The notes under the pieces were generated by a model. It saw nothing but the letters and a program-made list of their open reading frames with translations, did no database searches and was not told the DNA's origin. Shown piece by piece: positions 9,478-17,414 of a DNA stretch of 64,000 nucleotides (positions are counted from its first letter, which is position 1; the number at the start of each line of letters is the position of its first letter). Source of the DNA: Rhizobium leguminosarum (GTDB lineage: Bacteria; Pseudomonadota; Alphaproteobacteria; Rhizobiales; Rhizobiaceae); assembly GCF_001679785.1 (NCBI RefSeq), contig NZ_CP016289.1, positions 558,001-622,000 on the forward strand, given 5' to 3'. The translations under genes and the position numbers were made by a program.

Positions 9478-9509
9478 CGAGCAGGTTTGCTCGGCGGCAG
9501 GGCTGCCGC
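9478..9509 (+). promoter_or_regulatory. Tandem hexaloop hairpins, probable AmiR (ANTAR) RNA site
   Basis: Two adjacent perfect 5-bp hairpins with six-base loops: CGAGC-AGGTTT-GCTCG (9478-9493) and GCGGC-AGGGCT-GCCGC (9494-9509). The known ANTAR target is a pair of small hairpins with hexanucleotide loops having A at position 1 and G at position 4. Both loops start with A; the second has G at position 4, the first has T there. They lie between amiR and a strong terminator. The two stems abut with no linker. Assignment as the AmiR site is inference from structure and position. Confidence 0.65.
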
Positions 9510-9530
9510 ATTCACATCATGGCTATGTAG

Positions 9531-9570
9531 CCTCTGGTTCACGGATTGAATTCCGTGCCAGAGGTTTTTT
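9531..9570 (+). terminator. Leader intrinsic terminator ahead of the amide operon
   Basis: Stem CCTCTGG (9531-9537) pairs with CCAGAGG (9558-9564), with an inner stem CACGGA (9540-9545)/TCCGTG (9552-9557) and loop TTGAAT, followed directly by six T (9565-9570). It lies 16 bases before the TTG start of the amidase gene, so transcripts reading in from amiCR or a local promoter would stop here unless antiterminated. This is the arrangement expected for AmiR control. Confidence 0.85.
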
Positions 9571-9586
9571 GCGTTTGGAGACAAGA

Positions 9587-10432
9587 TTGACCGTCAAGAC
9601 CTCAGCCGCACGGACGGTAACCGTCGCAACCGTCCAATTCGAACCGATCGTCGGTGATCGCGCCGGTAATCTTGCGGCTATCGATCGGCTGGTGAGGTCG
9701 GCAAACACCAGGGGCGCGGAGATCGTCGTTCTGCCGGAACTCGCCGATAGCGGCTATAACTTCCGTGACGGCGACGAGGTTGCCACATTGGCCGGCCCGG
9801 TACCCGGCGGCGCGAGTGCCGAGACGCTCTGCCGCCTTGCCGAGGAGCTTGGCCTTTACATCGTCAGCGGCGTTGCCGAGCAGGATGGCGACCGGTTTTA
9901 CAACAGCGCTCTTCTCTGTGGTCCCGAGGGATACATCGGCAAATACCGCAAGCTTCATCTGTGGAACAACGAAAACCGTCTGTTCAGAAAAGGCGATCTC
10001 GGACTGCCGGTATTCGACCTGCCCTTCGGCCGTATCGGCATCGCCATCTGCTACGACGGCTGGTTTCCGGAAACGTTTCGTCAGTTGGCGCTGGCCGGCG
10101 CCGAACTGGTCTGCGTCCCCACCAACTGGGTACCGATGGCCGGGGCGGAAAGCGTTCCCGAGCCGATGGCCAATATCCTCCACAAGGCGGCGGCCCACAC
10201 CAACGGTCTCTACATCGCCTGCGCCGACCGGATCGGCATCGAGCGCGGCCAGTCCTTCATCGGCCGCAGCCTTATCGTCGGTCCGCAGGGCTGGCCGATA
10301 TCCGGTCCGGCCAGCGCCGATCGCGAGGAAATCCTCCTTGCGCAAATCGATCTGTCGAGCGTGACGGAAACCCGCACGCTCAACAGCTTCAATCATCTGC
10401 TCGGCGATCGCCGAGCCGATGTCTACGGATAA
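9587..10432 (+). CDS. Nitrilase-superfamily amidase (carbon-nitrogen hydrolase)
   Basis: 281-residue cytoplasmic hydrolase with the Glu-Lys-Cys triad in its family contexts: E51 in VVLPELADSGYNF, K122 in GKYRKLHLW and C155 in GIAICYDGWFPE. The start is a TTG at 9587 with GGAG six bases upstream; a TTG at 9569 is in frame but falls in the terminator T tract. It is the first gene behind the AmiR-type leader, the place amiE occupies in Pseudomonas, but its length is nearer to N-carbamoyl-amine or omega-amidase types than to the roughly 345-residue aliphatic amidase. Likely hydrolyses a small amide or carbamoyl compound. Confidence 0.88.
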   Translation: MTVKTSAARTVTVATVQFEPIVGDRAGNLAAIDRLVRSANTRGAEIVVLPELADSGYNFRDGDEVATLAGPVPGGASAETLCRLAEELGLYIVSGVAEQDGDRFYNSALLCGPEGYIGKYRKLHLWNNENRLFRKGDLGLPVFDLPFGRIGIAICYDGWFPETFRQLALAGAELVCVPTNWVPMAGAESVPEPMANILHKAAAHTNGLYIACADRIGIERGQSFIGRSLIVGPQGWPISGPASADREEILLAQIDLSSVTETRTLNSFNHLLGDRRADVYG

Positions 10433-10461
10433 CATCGACCCACTCAAGAAAGGGGAACAAA

Positions 10462-11610
10462 ATGCAAATGAAAACCATAATGCTGACGCTGGCATCTGCG
10501 GCATTCGCCACCGCAGCTTTCGCCGAGGATCCGATCAAGATCGGCGTGCCGGTCGGGCTGTCTGGCGCAAACAGCGTGGTCGCGCCGTCCGTCGTCCAAG
10601 CTGCGGAGCTTGCCGTCGAAGAAATCAATGGCAAAGGCGGCGTGCTCGGGCGGCCTCTGCAGCTTGAGATCGCCGACGACGCGTCAGGTGCGGCCGGCGC
10701 GCAAAAGGCCTTCGATTCCCTGGTTTTCCAGAAGGAGGTGAACGTCGTCATCTCCATGGAGACGAGTGCTGCGCGCAATGCCGGCTTGCCGATCATTTCC
10801 AAGGGTGACGTGCCATACATCTACACGTCGTTCTACGAAGGCAAATCCTGCAACGCCAATCTTTTCGTCGATGCCTGGGTTCCGGAACAGCAGGTGCCGC
10901 CTGTCGTCGACAATTTCATCACCAAACAGGGCGCAAAGAAGTTCTTCCTGATCGGCTCAGATTATGCCTTCGGACGCGGCATGCTGACCTTCGCCAAGGG
11001 CTATATCGAAAAAGCCGGCGCTCAGGTCGTCGGCGAGGAATATCTGCCGATGGATGGCAGCGACTGGACAGCGATCATCTCCAAGCTCCGCTCCTCCGGC
11101 GCCGATGCCATCATCACCTCGACGGCCGGCGGCGCACCGAACGTGACCTTGACCAAGCAGTTGCGCTCGTCTGGCGTCACCTTGCCTTACGGCAATCTCG
11201 CGGTCGACGAAGGCACCGCCAAGAGCATGGGCACGGATGCCAAGGACATCTTCCTCTCCGCTTCCTACGTCACCGGCATCGACAGCCCGGAAAACAAGGC
11301 TTTTCTTTCGGCCATGGACAAGAAGTTCGGCAAGGAACTGCGCACGCCGAACGATCTTTCCGTACCGCAATATGAAGCGATCTACCTTTACAAGGCAGCC
11401 GTCGAAAAGGCCGGCAGCACCGATACGGCGGACGTGCTCAAAGCCCTTCCTGACGTATCCTTCACCGGTCCGCGCGGCAAGATCTCCATGAACAAGCAGC
11501 ACCACGCGCCGCTGACGATGTATCTTGGCCAGGTCAAGGACGATGGCAGCGTTGCAGTCGTCGATAGCTTCAAGGACGTCGATCCCGGCGATCAGTGCCC
11601 GAATCTCTGA
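10462..11610 (+). CDS. Urea/short-amide type ABC substrate-binding protein
   Basis: 382-residue periplasmic protein with signal peptide (MQMKTIMLTLASAAFATAAFA) and the type I binding fold of the UrtA/FmdD/LivJ group (PIKIGVPVGLSGANS at the mature start). The ATG at 10462 follows AGGGGAA; an upstream reading from 9961 overlaps the amidase in another frame and is discarded. Four transport genes with the UrtB, UrtC, UrtD and UrtE order follow. It supplies the substrate for this importer and is structurally related to the sensor AmiC, which lacks the signal peptide. Confidence 0.93.
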   Translation: MQMKTIMLTLASAAFATAAFAEDPIKIGVPVGLSGANSVVAPSVVQAAELAVEEINGKGGVLGRPLQLEIADDASGAAGAQKAFDSLVFQKEVNVVISMETSAARNAGLPIISKGDVPYIYTSFYEGKSCNANLFVDAWVPEQQVPPVVDNFITKQGAKKFFLIGSDYAFGRGMLTFAKGYIEKAGAQVVGEEYLPMDGSDWTAIISKLRSSGADAIITSTAGGAPNVTLTKQLRSSGVTLPYGNLAVDEGTAKSMGTDAKDIFLSASYVTGIDSPENKAFLSAMDKKFGKELRTPNDLSVPQYEAIYLYKAAVEKAGSTDTADVLKALPDVSFTGPRGKISMNKQHHAPLTMYLGQVKDDGSVAVVDSFKDVDPGDQCPNL

Positions 11611-11619
11611 AACCAGCGT

Positions 11620-11640
11620 GGCGGGGCAGGGCGCCCCGCC
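11620..11640 (+). other. Stem-loop 3' of the binding protein gene
   Basis: Perfect 8-bp stem GGCGGGGC/GCCCCGCC with loop AGGGC lies nine bases after the stop of the binding protein gene, between it and the first permease gene. No T tract follows. Likely a processing or stability structure that favours the binding protein message. Confidence 0.6.
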
Positions 11641-11661
11641 TCCAGCATCGGAGTTCTAGAA

Positions 11662-12495
11662 ATGACGCTCTTTCTCGATATTGTCAGCACTGCGGCCATT
11701 CTCTTCATCGTTGCCGCCGGGCTGCTTGCGATCTTCGGCGTGCTGAAGATCATCAATTTCGCGCATGGCGCATGGCTGACCATCGGGGCTTACTGCGCCG
11801 TCGTCGTCAGCGGGTTTGGCCTCAATCCGTGGCTTGCCATTCCCTTCGCCTTCCTGGTCGGAGCGATCCTCGGCGGTGTTACCGAGCGGTTCATCGTGCG
11901 GCCTCTCTATCGCCGCCCGCTCGACGCCATTCTTGCAACCTGGGGCCTTGGCATCGTCATCGGCCAGCTGATCACGCTCTGGTTTGGCCGCGACGTGCAG
12001 TTCACGCCGGCGCTGCTGCCGGGCACCTTCGATCTCTTTGGCACCGGCTACTCGGCCTACCGTCTTTTCGCCATTGTCGCGGCTGTCGGTCTGGGGCTCG
12101 GCTTCACCTTGCTGCTCGATGGGACAAGGCTTGGTCTTTCCGCCCGGGCGGTCATCATGAACGAAACGCTGGCCCGCGGACTCGGTATCGATACCGAAAA
12201 GGTGCGGCTCGCAACCTTCATGATTGGCACCGGCCTTGCCGCCCTTGCAGGCGTGCTGCTCGCGCCGCTGACCAGCGTCGATCCCAATATGGGTGTCGCC
12301 TGGCTGACGGGCGCCTTCATGCTGGTAATGGTCGCAGGCTCTTCTTTCGGTGCGCTTGCTGCCGCCTGTCTCATCTTCGGGGCCGCTCAGGTGCTCGTCA
12401 GCATCTATTTCAGTCCAATCCTCGGCGGCATCACCGTAGCCGTCCTCTGCGCAATCACACTGCGCATACGTCCGAAGGGATTTGCCCGTGCGTGA
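11662..12495 (+). CDS. Branched-chain/urea-type ABC permease (LivH/UrtB-like)
   Basis: 277-residue inner-membrane permease with about eight hydrophobic segments. The conserved opening INFAHGAWLTIGAYCA near residues 33-48 and the loop LGIDTEKVRLATFMIGTGLAALAGVLLAPL near residues 173-202 are characteristic of LivH-type permeases. Forms the channel with the permease half of the next protein. Its stop overlaps the GTG of the next gene by eight bases, so they are coupled. Confidence 0.93.
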   Translation: MTLFLDIVSTAAILFIVAAGLLAIFGVLKIINFAHGAWLTIGAYCAVVVSGFGLNPWLAIPFAFLVGAILGGVTERFIVRPLYRRPLDAILATWGLGIVIGQLITLWFGRDVQFTPALLPGTFDLFGTGYSAYRLFAIVAAVGLGLGFTLLLDGTRLGLSARAVIMNETLARGLGIDTEKVRLATFMIGTGLAALAGVLLAPLTSVDPNMGVAWLTGAFMLVMVAGSSFGALAAACLIFGAAQVLVSIYFSPILGGITVAVLCAITLRIRPKGFARA

Positions 12496-14245
12496 CAGAC
12501 AAAAACTCCGGCTTGTCCTTCTTCTGACGCTGGCGCTCACAGCTCTCCTCTTGATCGTCTTCGGACCGATGTTTCTCGGCCGCTTCAGCCTCAACGTACT
12601 GACGCGTTCGATGATCTACGCCATGCTGGCGATCACCGTCGACTTGCTCTGGGGCTATACGGGTGTTCTCACCTTCGGGCAGGCGGCGTTCTTCGGCGTT
12701 GGCGCCTATGCCACCGCCATGGTTCTCACCCATATCGGCGCAAGCCCGGCGCTTTTCGTCGTCGCCCTTGTTGCCGCCGTGCTCGTTCCGCTCGTGCTTG
12801 GCCTCGCCGTCGGCTGGCTGTCGTTCTATCACGGCTCGACACCGCTCTATGCCACCGTGATCTCGCTCGTGGTGCCGATCGTCGTCACCCAGCTCGTCTT
12901 TTCGGGCGGCACCTGGACTGGTTCCTCGAGTGGCCTCGTCGGTTACGAAACGCTCCCGCTCGGGCTTCCCGGCTATTTCCGCCTGTCGGGCGCGTGCCTG
13001 CTGGCCTTGGCCGTTCTTGCCATCGTCTTCGTCCGGTCGGACGCCGGCCGTCTGCTCGTGGCAATCCGCGATAACGAAGCCCGCATCGCCTATCTGGGCA
13101 TGAACCCCGCCCGGCTGAAGATCGTCCTGACCGGCGTTCTGGCTGGCGTATGCGGCCTGGCGGGCTTCCTCTTTGCCAATGCTTCCGGTGTCGTCGCACC
13201 TGAAAACACCGGCTTCGTATTCGGAACCGAACTCGTCGTCTGGACGGCGCTCGGTGGTCGGGGAACGATTATCGGACCGTTGTTCGGCGCAATCGGGATC
13301 GATTATCTGAGCGCCAGTCTTTCGGGCGATCTGCCCTTCCTGTGGCAACTGATCGTCGGTGGGCTCTTCGTCGCCATGATCATCCTTTTGCCGGGCGGCC
13401 TCGCCTCCCTGGTGACGCGATTCCTGAAGTCGGCAAACTCCAGCAGTACTCTGAAGTCCTTGCCGACGCGCATCGTCGCCAAGGATATTGCGTTGGCAGG
13501 TAAAAGCCTTTTGTCGATCCGCGGTCTCGGCAAGTCCTATGGCAGCTTCGCCGTCCTCAAGGGCATCGACCTTGAAATCGGCGCCGGCGAACTCGTCAGC
13601 CTGGTCGGCCCCAATGGCGCCGGCAAGACCACGCTGATGCGTTGTCTGTCGGACGGTACCCAGCAGATCGAAGGTCAAGTGGACATCATCGGTACGAATA
13701 TTGCCGGTCGTGCACCCGAACGGATCGTCGCCCTCGGTGTCGGCCGCAAATTCCAGGTTGCCAGCATCTTCGACAGCATGACGGTCGGCGAATGCCTGAA
13801 GATGGCGCGTTTCAGCCGCGAGAGACCCAACCCGCTGCGATCGCTCGCCGAGATCATGCTGCCGGCCGCTGCGGCCGAGATCCTGGCGCTCACCGGCATG
13901 GCTGATATGCTGGACAAGCCGGTCTCGCTGCTGTCGCACGGTCAAAGGCAGGCTCTCGAACTGGCGATGGTCGTCGCTCTGGAACCACGCATCATTCTTC
14001 TCGACGAGCCGACTGCGGGTCTTACCAAGACCGAGCGCATGACCATCGGAACCATCCTCAAGAAACTGACGGACGAGATGGGTTTCGCCGCCATCCTGGT
14101 CGAACATGATCTGGATTTCGTGCGCGACATATCGAGCCGCATCGTGGTTCTCCACCAGGGCAAGCTCGTTCTCGACGGCACGGTGAATGACGTGGTCAAT
14201 TCCGAAACGGTTCGCACCATCTACGCAGGAGGCGCCCATGGCTGA
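12488..14245 (+). CDS. Fused permease-ATPase of urea/amide ABC importer (LivM/UrtC + LivG/UrtD)
   Basis: 585 residues joining two proteins that are usually separate. Residues 1-310 are a LivM/UrtC-type permease (LWGYTGVLTFGQAAFFGVGAYATAM near residue 58). Residues about 340-585 are an ABC ATPase with Walker A GPNGAGKT, a signature reading LSHGQRQ and Walker B IILLDEP. The LSHGQ signature is the UrtD variety, supporting a urea/short-amide transporter rather than amino acid transport. Start taken as GTG at 12488, inside the end of the previous gene; a TTG at 12482 is possible. Fusion ensures a fixed permease:ATPase ratio. Confidence 0.92.
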   Translation: MRDRQKLRLVLLLTLALTALLLIVFGPMFLGRFSLNVLTRSMIYAMLAITVDLLWGYTGVLTFGQAAFFGVGAYATAMVLTHIGASPALFVVALVAAVLVPLVLGLAVGWLSFYHGSTPLYATVISLVVPIVVTQLVFSGGTWTGSSSGLVGYETLPLGLPGYFRLSGACLLALAVLAIVFVRSDAGRLLVAIRDNEARIAYLGMNPARLKIVLTGVLAGVCGLAGFLFANASGVVAPENTGFVFGTELVVWTALGGRGTIIGPLFGAIGIDYLSASLSGDLPFLWQLIVGGLFVAMIILLPGGLASLVTRFLKSANSSSTLKSLPTRIVAKDIALAGKSLLSIRGLGKSYGSFAVLKGIDLEIGAGELVSLVGPNGAGKTTLMRCLSDGTQQIEGQVDIIGTNIAGRAPERIVALGVGRKFQVASIFDSMTVGECLKMARFSRERPNPLRSLAEIMLPAAAAEILALTGMADMLDKPVSLLSHGQRQALELAMVVALEPRIILLDEPTAGLTKTERMTIGTILKKLTDEMGFAAILVEHDLDFVRDISSRIVVLHQGKLVLDGTVNDVVNSETVRTIYAGGAHG

Positions 14246-14945
14246 TACGTTCAAACTCAAGCTCAGCGGCGTATCGAGCGGATATGGCGCGGTCGATGTG
14301 GTCAATGGCGTTTCGCTCGCCATCCGGCCGGGCGAGATCTTCGCCCTTATGGGCAAGAACGGCATGGGCAAGACGACGCTACTGAAGACGATCCTTGGCT
14401 TCCTGCGTGTCGGCAAAGGCAAGATCGAGGTGGACGGTGCTGCTATCACCGACAGGAAGCCCGCGGAGCTGATCGCTTCCGGCATCGGCTACGCCCCGCA
14501 GGAATTGCCGTTGTTTCAGGACCTCTCCATCCGCGACAATCTGCGCCTTGCGCTCAAAGGCGACCGGGATCTGGCATCCGCCCTGGAGCGGGTCTACGGT
14601 TATTTCCCATTTCTCAAGGACCGGCTGGCGCAGAAGGCCGGCACCCTGTCGGGCGGGGAGCAGAAAATGCTGATCCTCGCGCGGGCGCTGATGCTGCGGC
14701 CAAAACTGCTGCTGATCGACGAAATCTCCGAAGGCCTGCAGCCCTCCGTCGTCCAGAACATCGCCAAAGCATTGAGGGACGACCGCGAAAAGCGCGGCAC
14801 GACCATTCTGCTCGTCGAACAGAACCTGGATTTCGCCCTTTCGGTGGCCGACCGCTGGGCCATTCTCAAACTCGGGGCGATCGAAGACGAAAGCCCAAAT
14901 GGTCCAGATAGCCGCAGCCGTGTGCTGCAACATCTGAAGATCTAG
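14238..14945 (+). CDS. ABC ATPase (LivF/UrtE-like)
   Basis: 235-residue second ATPase of the importer. Walker A GKNGMGKTTLLKTILG near residue 39, signature LSGGEQKMLILARAL and Walker B LLLIDEISEGL. The ATG at 14238 overlaps the end of the fused permease-ATPase gene by eight bases. Works as a heterodimer with the C-terminal half of that protein. Confidence 0.93.
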   Translation: MADTFKLKLSGVSSGYGAVDVVNGVSLAIRPGEIFALMGKNGMGKTTLLKTILGFLRVGKGKIEVDGAAITDRKPAELIASGIGYAPQELPLFQDLSIRDNLRLALKGDRDLASALERVYGYFPFLKDRLAQKAGTLSGGEQKMLILARALMLRPKLLLIDEISEGLQPSVVQNIAKALRDDREKRGTTILLVEQNLDFALSVADRWAILKLGAIEDESPNGPDSRSRVLQHLKI

Positions 14946-14958
14946 GGAGCCAGGGCAA

Positions 14959-16119
14959 GTGCGGGACTCGTGGAATGCATTCATGCCCTATCCCGATGCG
15001 GATGTCGGGCACGCGGCCATCGGTCCGCTTTCCGGCCTTCGCCTGGCGGTCAAGGACCTTTTCGACGTTGCCGGCTATCCGACCGCTGCCGGCAATGCCG
15101 CGGTGCTCGCTGCCTCCGGCATCAAGACATCGACGGCGCCCCTGGTCCAGACGCTGCTTGATGCTGGCGCTTGTTTCGTCGGCAAAACCAATACGGATGA
15201 GCTCGCCTATTCCCTTATCGGCGGCAACATCCATTTCGGCATGCCGATCAATCCGCGCGATCCCAACCTCATCCCCGGCGGTTCGTCGTCGGGCTCAGCC
15301 GTTGCGGTTGCCGCTGGCCTCGCGGATATCGGCCTTGGAACAGATACGTCCGGCTCCATCCGTCTGCCCGCCGCCGTCAACGGCCTCACCGGCTGGCGGC
15401 CGACACATGGAAGCCTCGACGACAGGGCGCTGCGTCCGCTGGCGCCAAGCTTCGACGTGCCGGGCTTCATGACGAGAAGCCTGGAACCAATGGCCGTGGT
15501 GATGAGCGCCGTCGGCATGCCCGCGGCAAATGACCAACCGTCATCTATTCTCGTTCCCGAGGATATCTTCGCAACCATTGACGACGCGGTCGCCGACGAG
15601 ATGATCGCCAGCCTTCGATCAGCGGGCATGCCTGTTCGCAGGACCAATGCTATCGCCTCGTTCAGCCTCGCCGATCTTGCTTTGGCGTTCATCACCATCC
15701 TGCAAAGGGAAGCCTGGGAAAGCAACAGAACACTCTTCGAGCGGAGCCCTGAAGCCATTGCGCCCGATATTGCGGCGCGTCTTCTGTCAGGATCTCGCCT
15801 GAACGACGAGGAGGTGCGCGAGGCGTGCAGGATCCGCAAACTTTTCTCCGCGGAGATCGACCGATTGCTCCACGAAAATGTGGTTGTCGCTCTTCCGACC
15901 TTGGCCATGAGCCCGCCAAGGCGCGATGCCGAACCGGGATGCTTCGCCGCATTTCGTTCCGCCTGCATCAAGCTTTTGTGTCTCTCGGGCCTTGGCGGCT
16001 GCCCGCAACTGGCTTTTCCCATTATCAATTGCGCGGGAAATGTTTCGCTTTCCTTGTTCGGCGCAAGGAGCGCCGACAGGATGCTTATGAATGTGGCCCG
16101 GCAATTAACGGCTGAGTGA
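14959..16119 (+). CDS. Amidase-signature family amidase
   Basis: 386-residue cytoplasmic amidase of the GatA/AtzE/allophanate hydrolase family. The Ser-cisSer-Lys machinery is visible: K in LAVKDLFDVAG near residue 32, and the glycine-serine stretch GGSSSGSAVAVAAG followed by GTDTSGSIRLPA. Starts with GTG 13 bases after the ATPase gene, last gene in the AmiR-controlled operon. Together with the nitrilase-type enzyme it would give a two-step hydrolysis of an imported diamide or ureido compound. The family is broad, so the substrate cannot be named. Indole-acetamide hydrolase is one alternative. Confidence 0.87.
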   Translation: MRDSWNAFMPYPDADVGHAAIGPLSGLRLAVKDLFDVAGYPTAAGNAAVLAASGIKTSTAPLVQTLLDAGACFVGKTNTDELAYSLIGGNIHFGMPINPRDPNLIPGGSSSGSAVAVAAGLADIGLGTDTSGSIRLPAAVNGLTGWRPTHGSLDDRALRPLAPSFDVPGFMTRSLEPMAVVMSAVGMPAANDQPSSILVPEDIFATIDDAVADEMIASLRSAGMPVRRTNAIASFSLADLALAFITILQREAWESNRTLFERSPEAIAPDIAARLLSGSRLNDEEVREACRIRKLFSAEIDRLLHENVVVALPTLAMSPPRRDAEPGCFAAFRSACIKLLCLSGLGGCPQLAFPIINCAGNVSLSLFGARSADRMLMNVARQLTAE

Positions 16120-16229
16120 AAGAGCAAATACGGCGGGGAGCCATTCCCCACCGTCCATCCGTCCCCTTGCGACCGGCCGATGAAATTGTTCGGTCAGCGA
16201 TAGCACCGGAATGGCAGCGCAGCGCTTGG

Positions 16230-16670
16230 CTATTGCGAACCGCCGGCTTTGCGTCGTCCCCGACTGACCATCATTCCGCCGACGATAAGAACAATTCCGG
16301 TCGCGTTCGCCCAAAATGACGCGGGAACGTCGCGCGCATAATCAAGCACCACCCCTGTCACCATCTGGCCACCGATGATCAGCAGAGCCGAATTCACCGC
16401 GCCGATTCGAGCAATGACCCAACTGCCCACCGCCACGAAGATGACGCCGATGGGACCACCCAGATAGGCATACCAAGGCGCCTCGGCGGCGCCCGCAGGA
16501 AGCAGACCACCGACAAAGAGACCAAGGCAGGTGAGGGCGGCAAAGCCTATGGCATGGTTCCAGAAGGATGCGATCAGCGGCGTCGTCGATATGCTCAACC
16601 GTCCATTGAGCTGACGGCTGAGGCCGACGAGCACACCGCCCAGGCACGCCAGGAGAATGAACACCGTCAT
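16230..16670 (-). CDS. YdcZ/DUF606-type membrane protein, first of a pair
   Basis: 146-residue protein that is almost entirely five hydrophobic segments (FILLACLGGVLVGLSRQLNGRLS at the start, GIVLIVGGMMVSRGRRK at the end). This is the YdcZ (DUF606) half-size branch of the drug/metabolite transporter group. The gene overlaps the next upstream paralogue by four bases. Convergent with the amidase gene at 14959. Substrate unknown. Confidence 0.85.
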   Translation of the reverse strand: MTVFILLACLGGVLVGLSRQLNGRLSISTTPLIASFWNHAIGFAALTCLGLFVGGLLPAGAAEAPWYAYLGGPIGVIFVAVGSWVIARIGAVNSALLIIGGQMVTGVVLDYARDVPASFWANATGIVLIVGGMMVSRGRRKAGGSQ

Positions 16671-17149
16671 GCCGCACCTCGCCCGAACAATATAATGAGT
16701 GCGGCCCCCGTGACGACCAAGCCGAGTGCGACGATGTCTCGTCTATCTGGGCGCCGCTTTGGCAGACCGAACAGTCCCCAACTGTCGGCCGCGACGCTGA
16801 AGGCGACCTGGCCTGCCAAACCCAAAGCCAAGGTGCCGGAGAGCCCGAGCGGTGAATTGACCGCGGTCGAGGTCAGAATGACCGTTGCAGCGCCGGATAT
16901 CCCGCCGAGATAAGCCCATAAAGGCGCGTTGGGGGCTTTTTCTACCATCGGCGTGCGCTGGCGGTGGACCACCAGGAGAAGAATGATGGCTGCGATGATG
17001 CCTGTGCCGTGTGCGGTCCAGGATGAGAACAGGGGATTGCCATAACGGGCCAACTCGCCGTTGAGGTGCACCATGAAAGTCAGGAGCCCGCCCGTGGCAA
17101 AAGCTCCGATGAAGTAGATGGGATGCGAGTTACGTGCTTCGGTGGTCAT
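16667..17149 (-). CDS. YdcZ/DUF606-type membrane protein, second of a pair
   Basis: 160-residue paralogue of the downstream gene, also five membrane segments, with LNGELARYGNPLFSSWTAHGTG near residue 25 matching LNGRLSISTTPLIASFWNHAIG in its partner. Paired DUF606 genes probably make heterodimers of opposite orientation, as with other small transporters. The ATG at 17149 is preferred; a TTG five codons upstream is possible. First gene of a two-gene operon. The 265 bases between it and the pirin-like gene must carry divergent promoters. Confidence 0.85.
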   Translation of the reverse strand: MTTEARNSHPIYFIGAFATGGLLTFMVHLNGELARYGNPLFSSWTAHGTGIIAAIILLLVVHRQRTPMVEKAPNAPLWAYLGGISGAATVILTSTAVNSPLGLSGTLALGLAGQVAFSVAADSWGLFGLPKRRPDRRDIVALGLVVTGAALIILFGRGAA

Positions 17150-17414
17150 TGCAGATCCCGTCAAAGAATCGATTGCGCCCGATATTTTTCAAATTGCCAC
17201 TACAGCGCCGCGTCTTTTTGGACGCGCAAAGGACGCTGCAGCACCCGCCTGGACGAATGCGTCGACCATGGTTCCTGATTAGGACGGTACGTCTCAGCGG
17301 ATTTCCTGCCCGGCGTCAATCGTGGTCCGACAAACATCCTTTCCATTGACGCGCCCTTCCGGCAGATGGCTAATAGCCCTGTATCGTCACTGCCTTGCAA
17401 GCATGGAGGATGCG

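Noticed and set aside
9961..10461. N-terminal extension of the binding protein gene at 10462
   Set aside because: It runs through the amidase in another frame; the ATG at 10462 has a good Shine-Dalgarno and begins a signal peptide.
12455..14485. 676-codon open frame on the minus strand
   Set aside because: Antisense to the fused permease-ATPase gene; composition rich in Asp, His and Arg without any motif.
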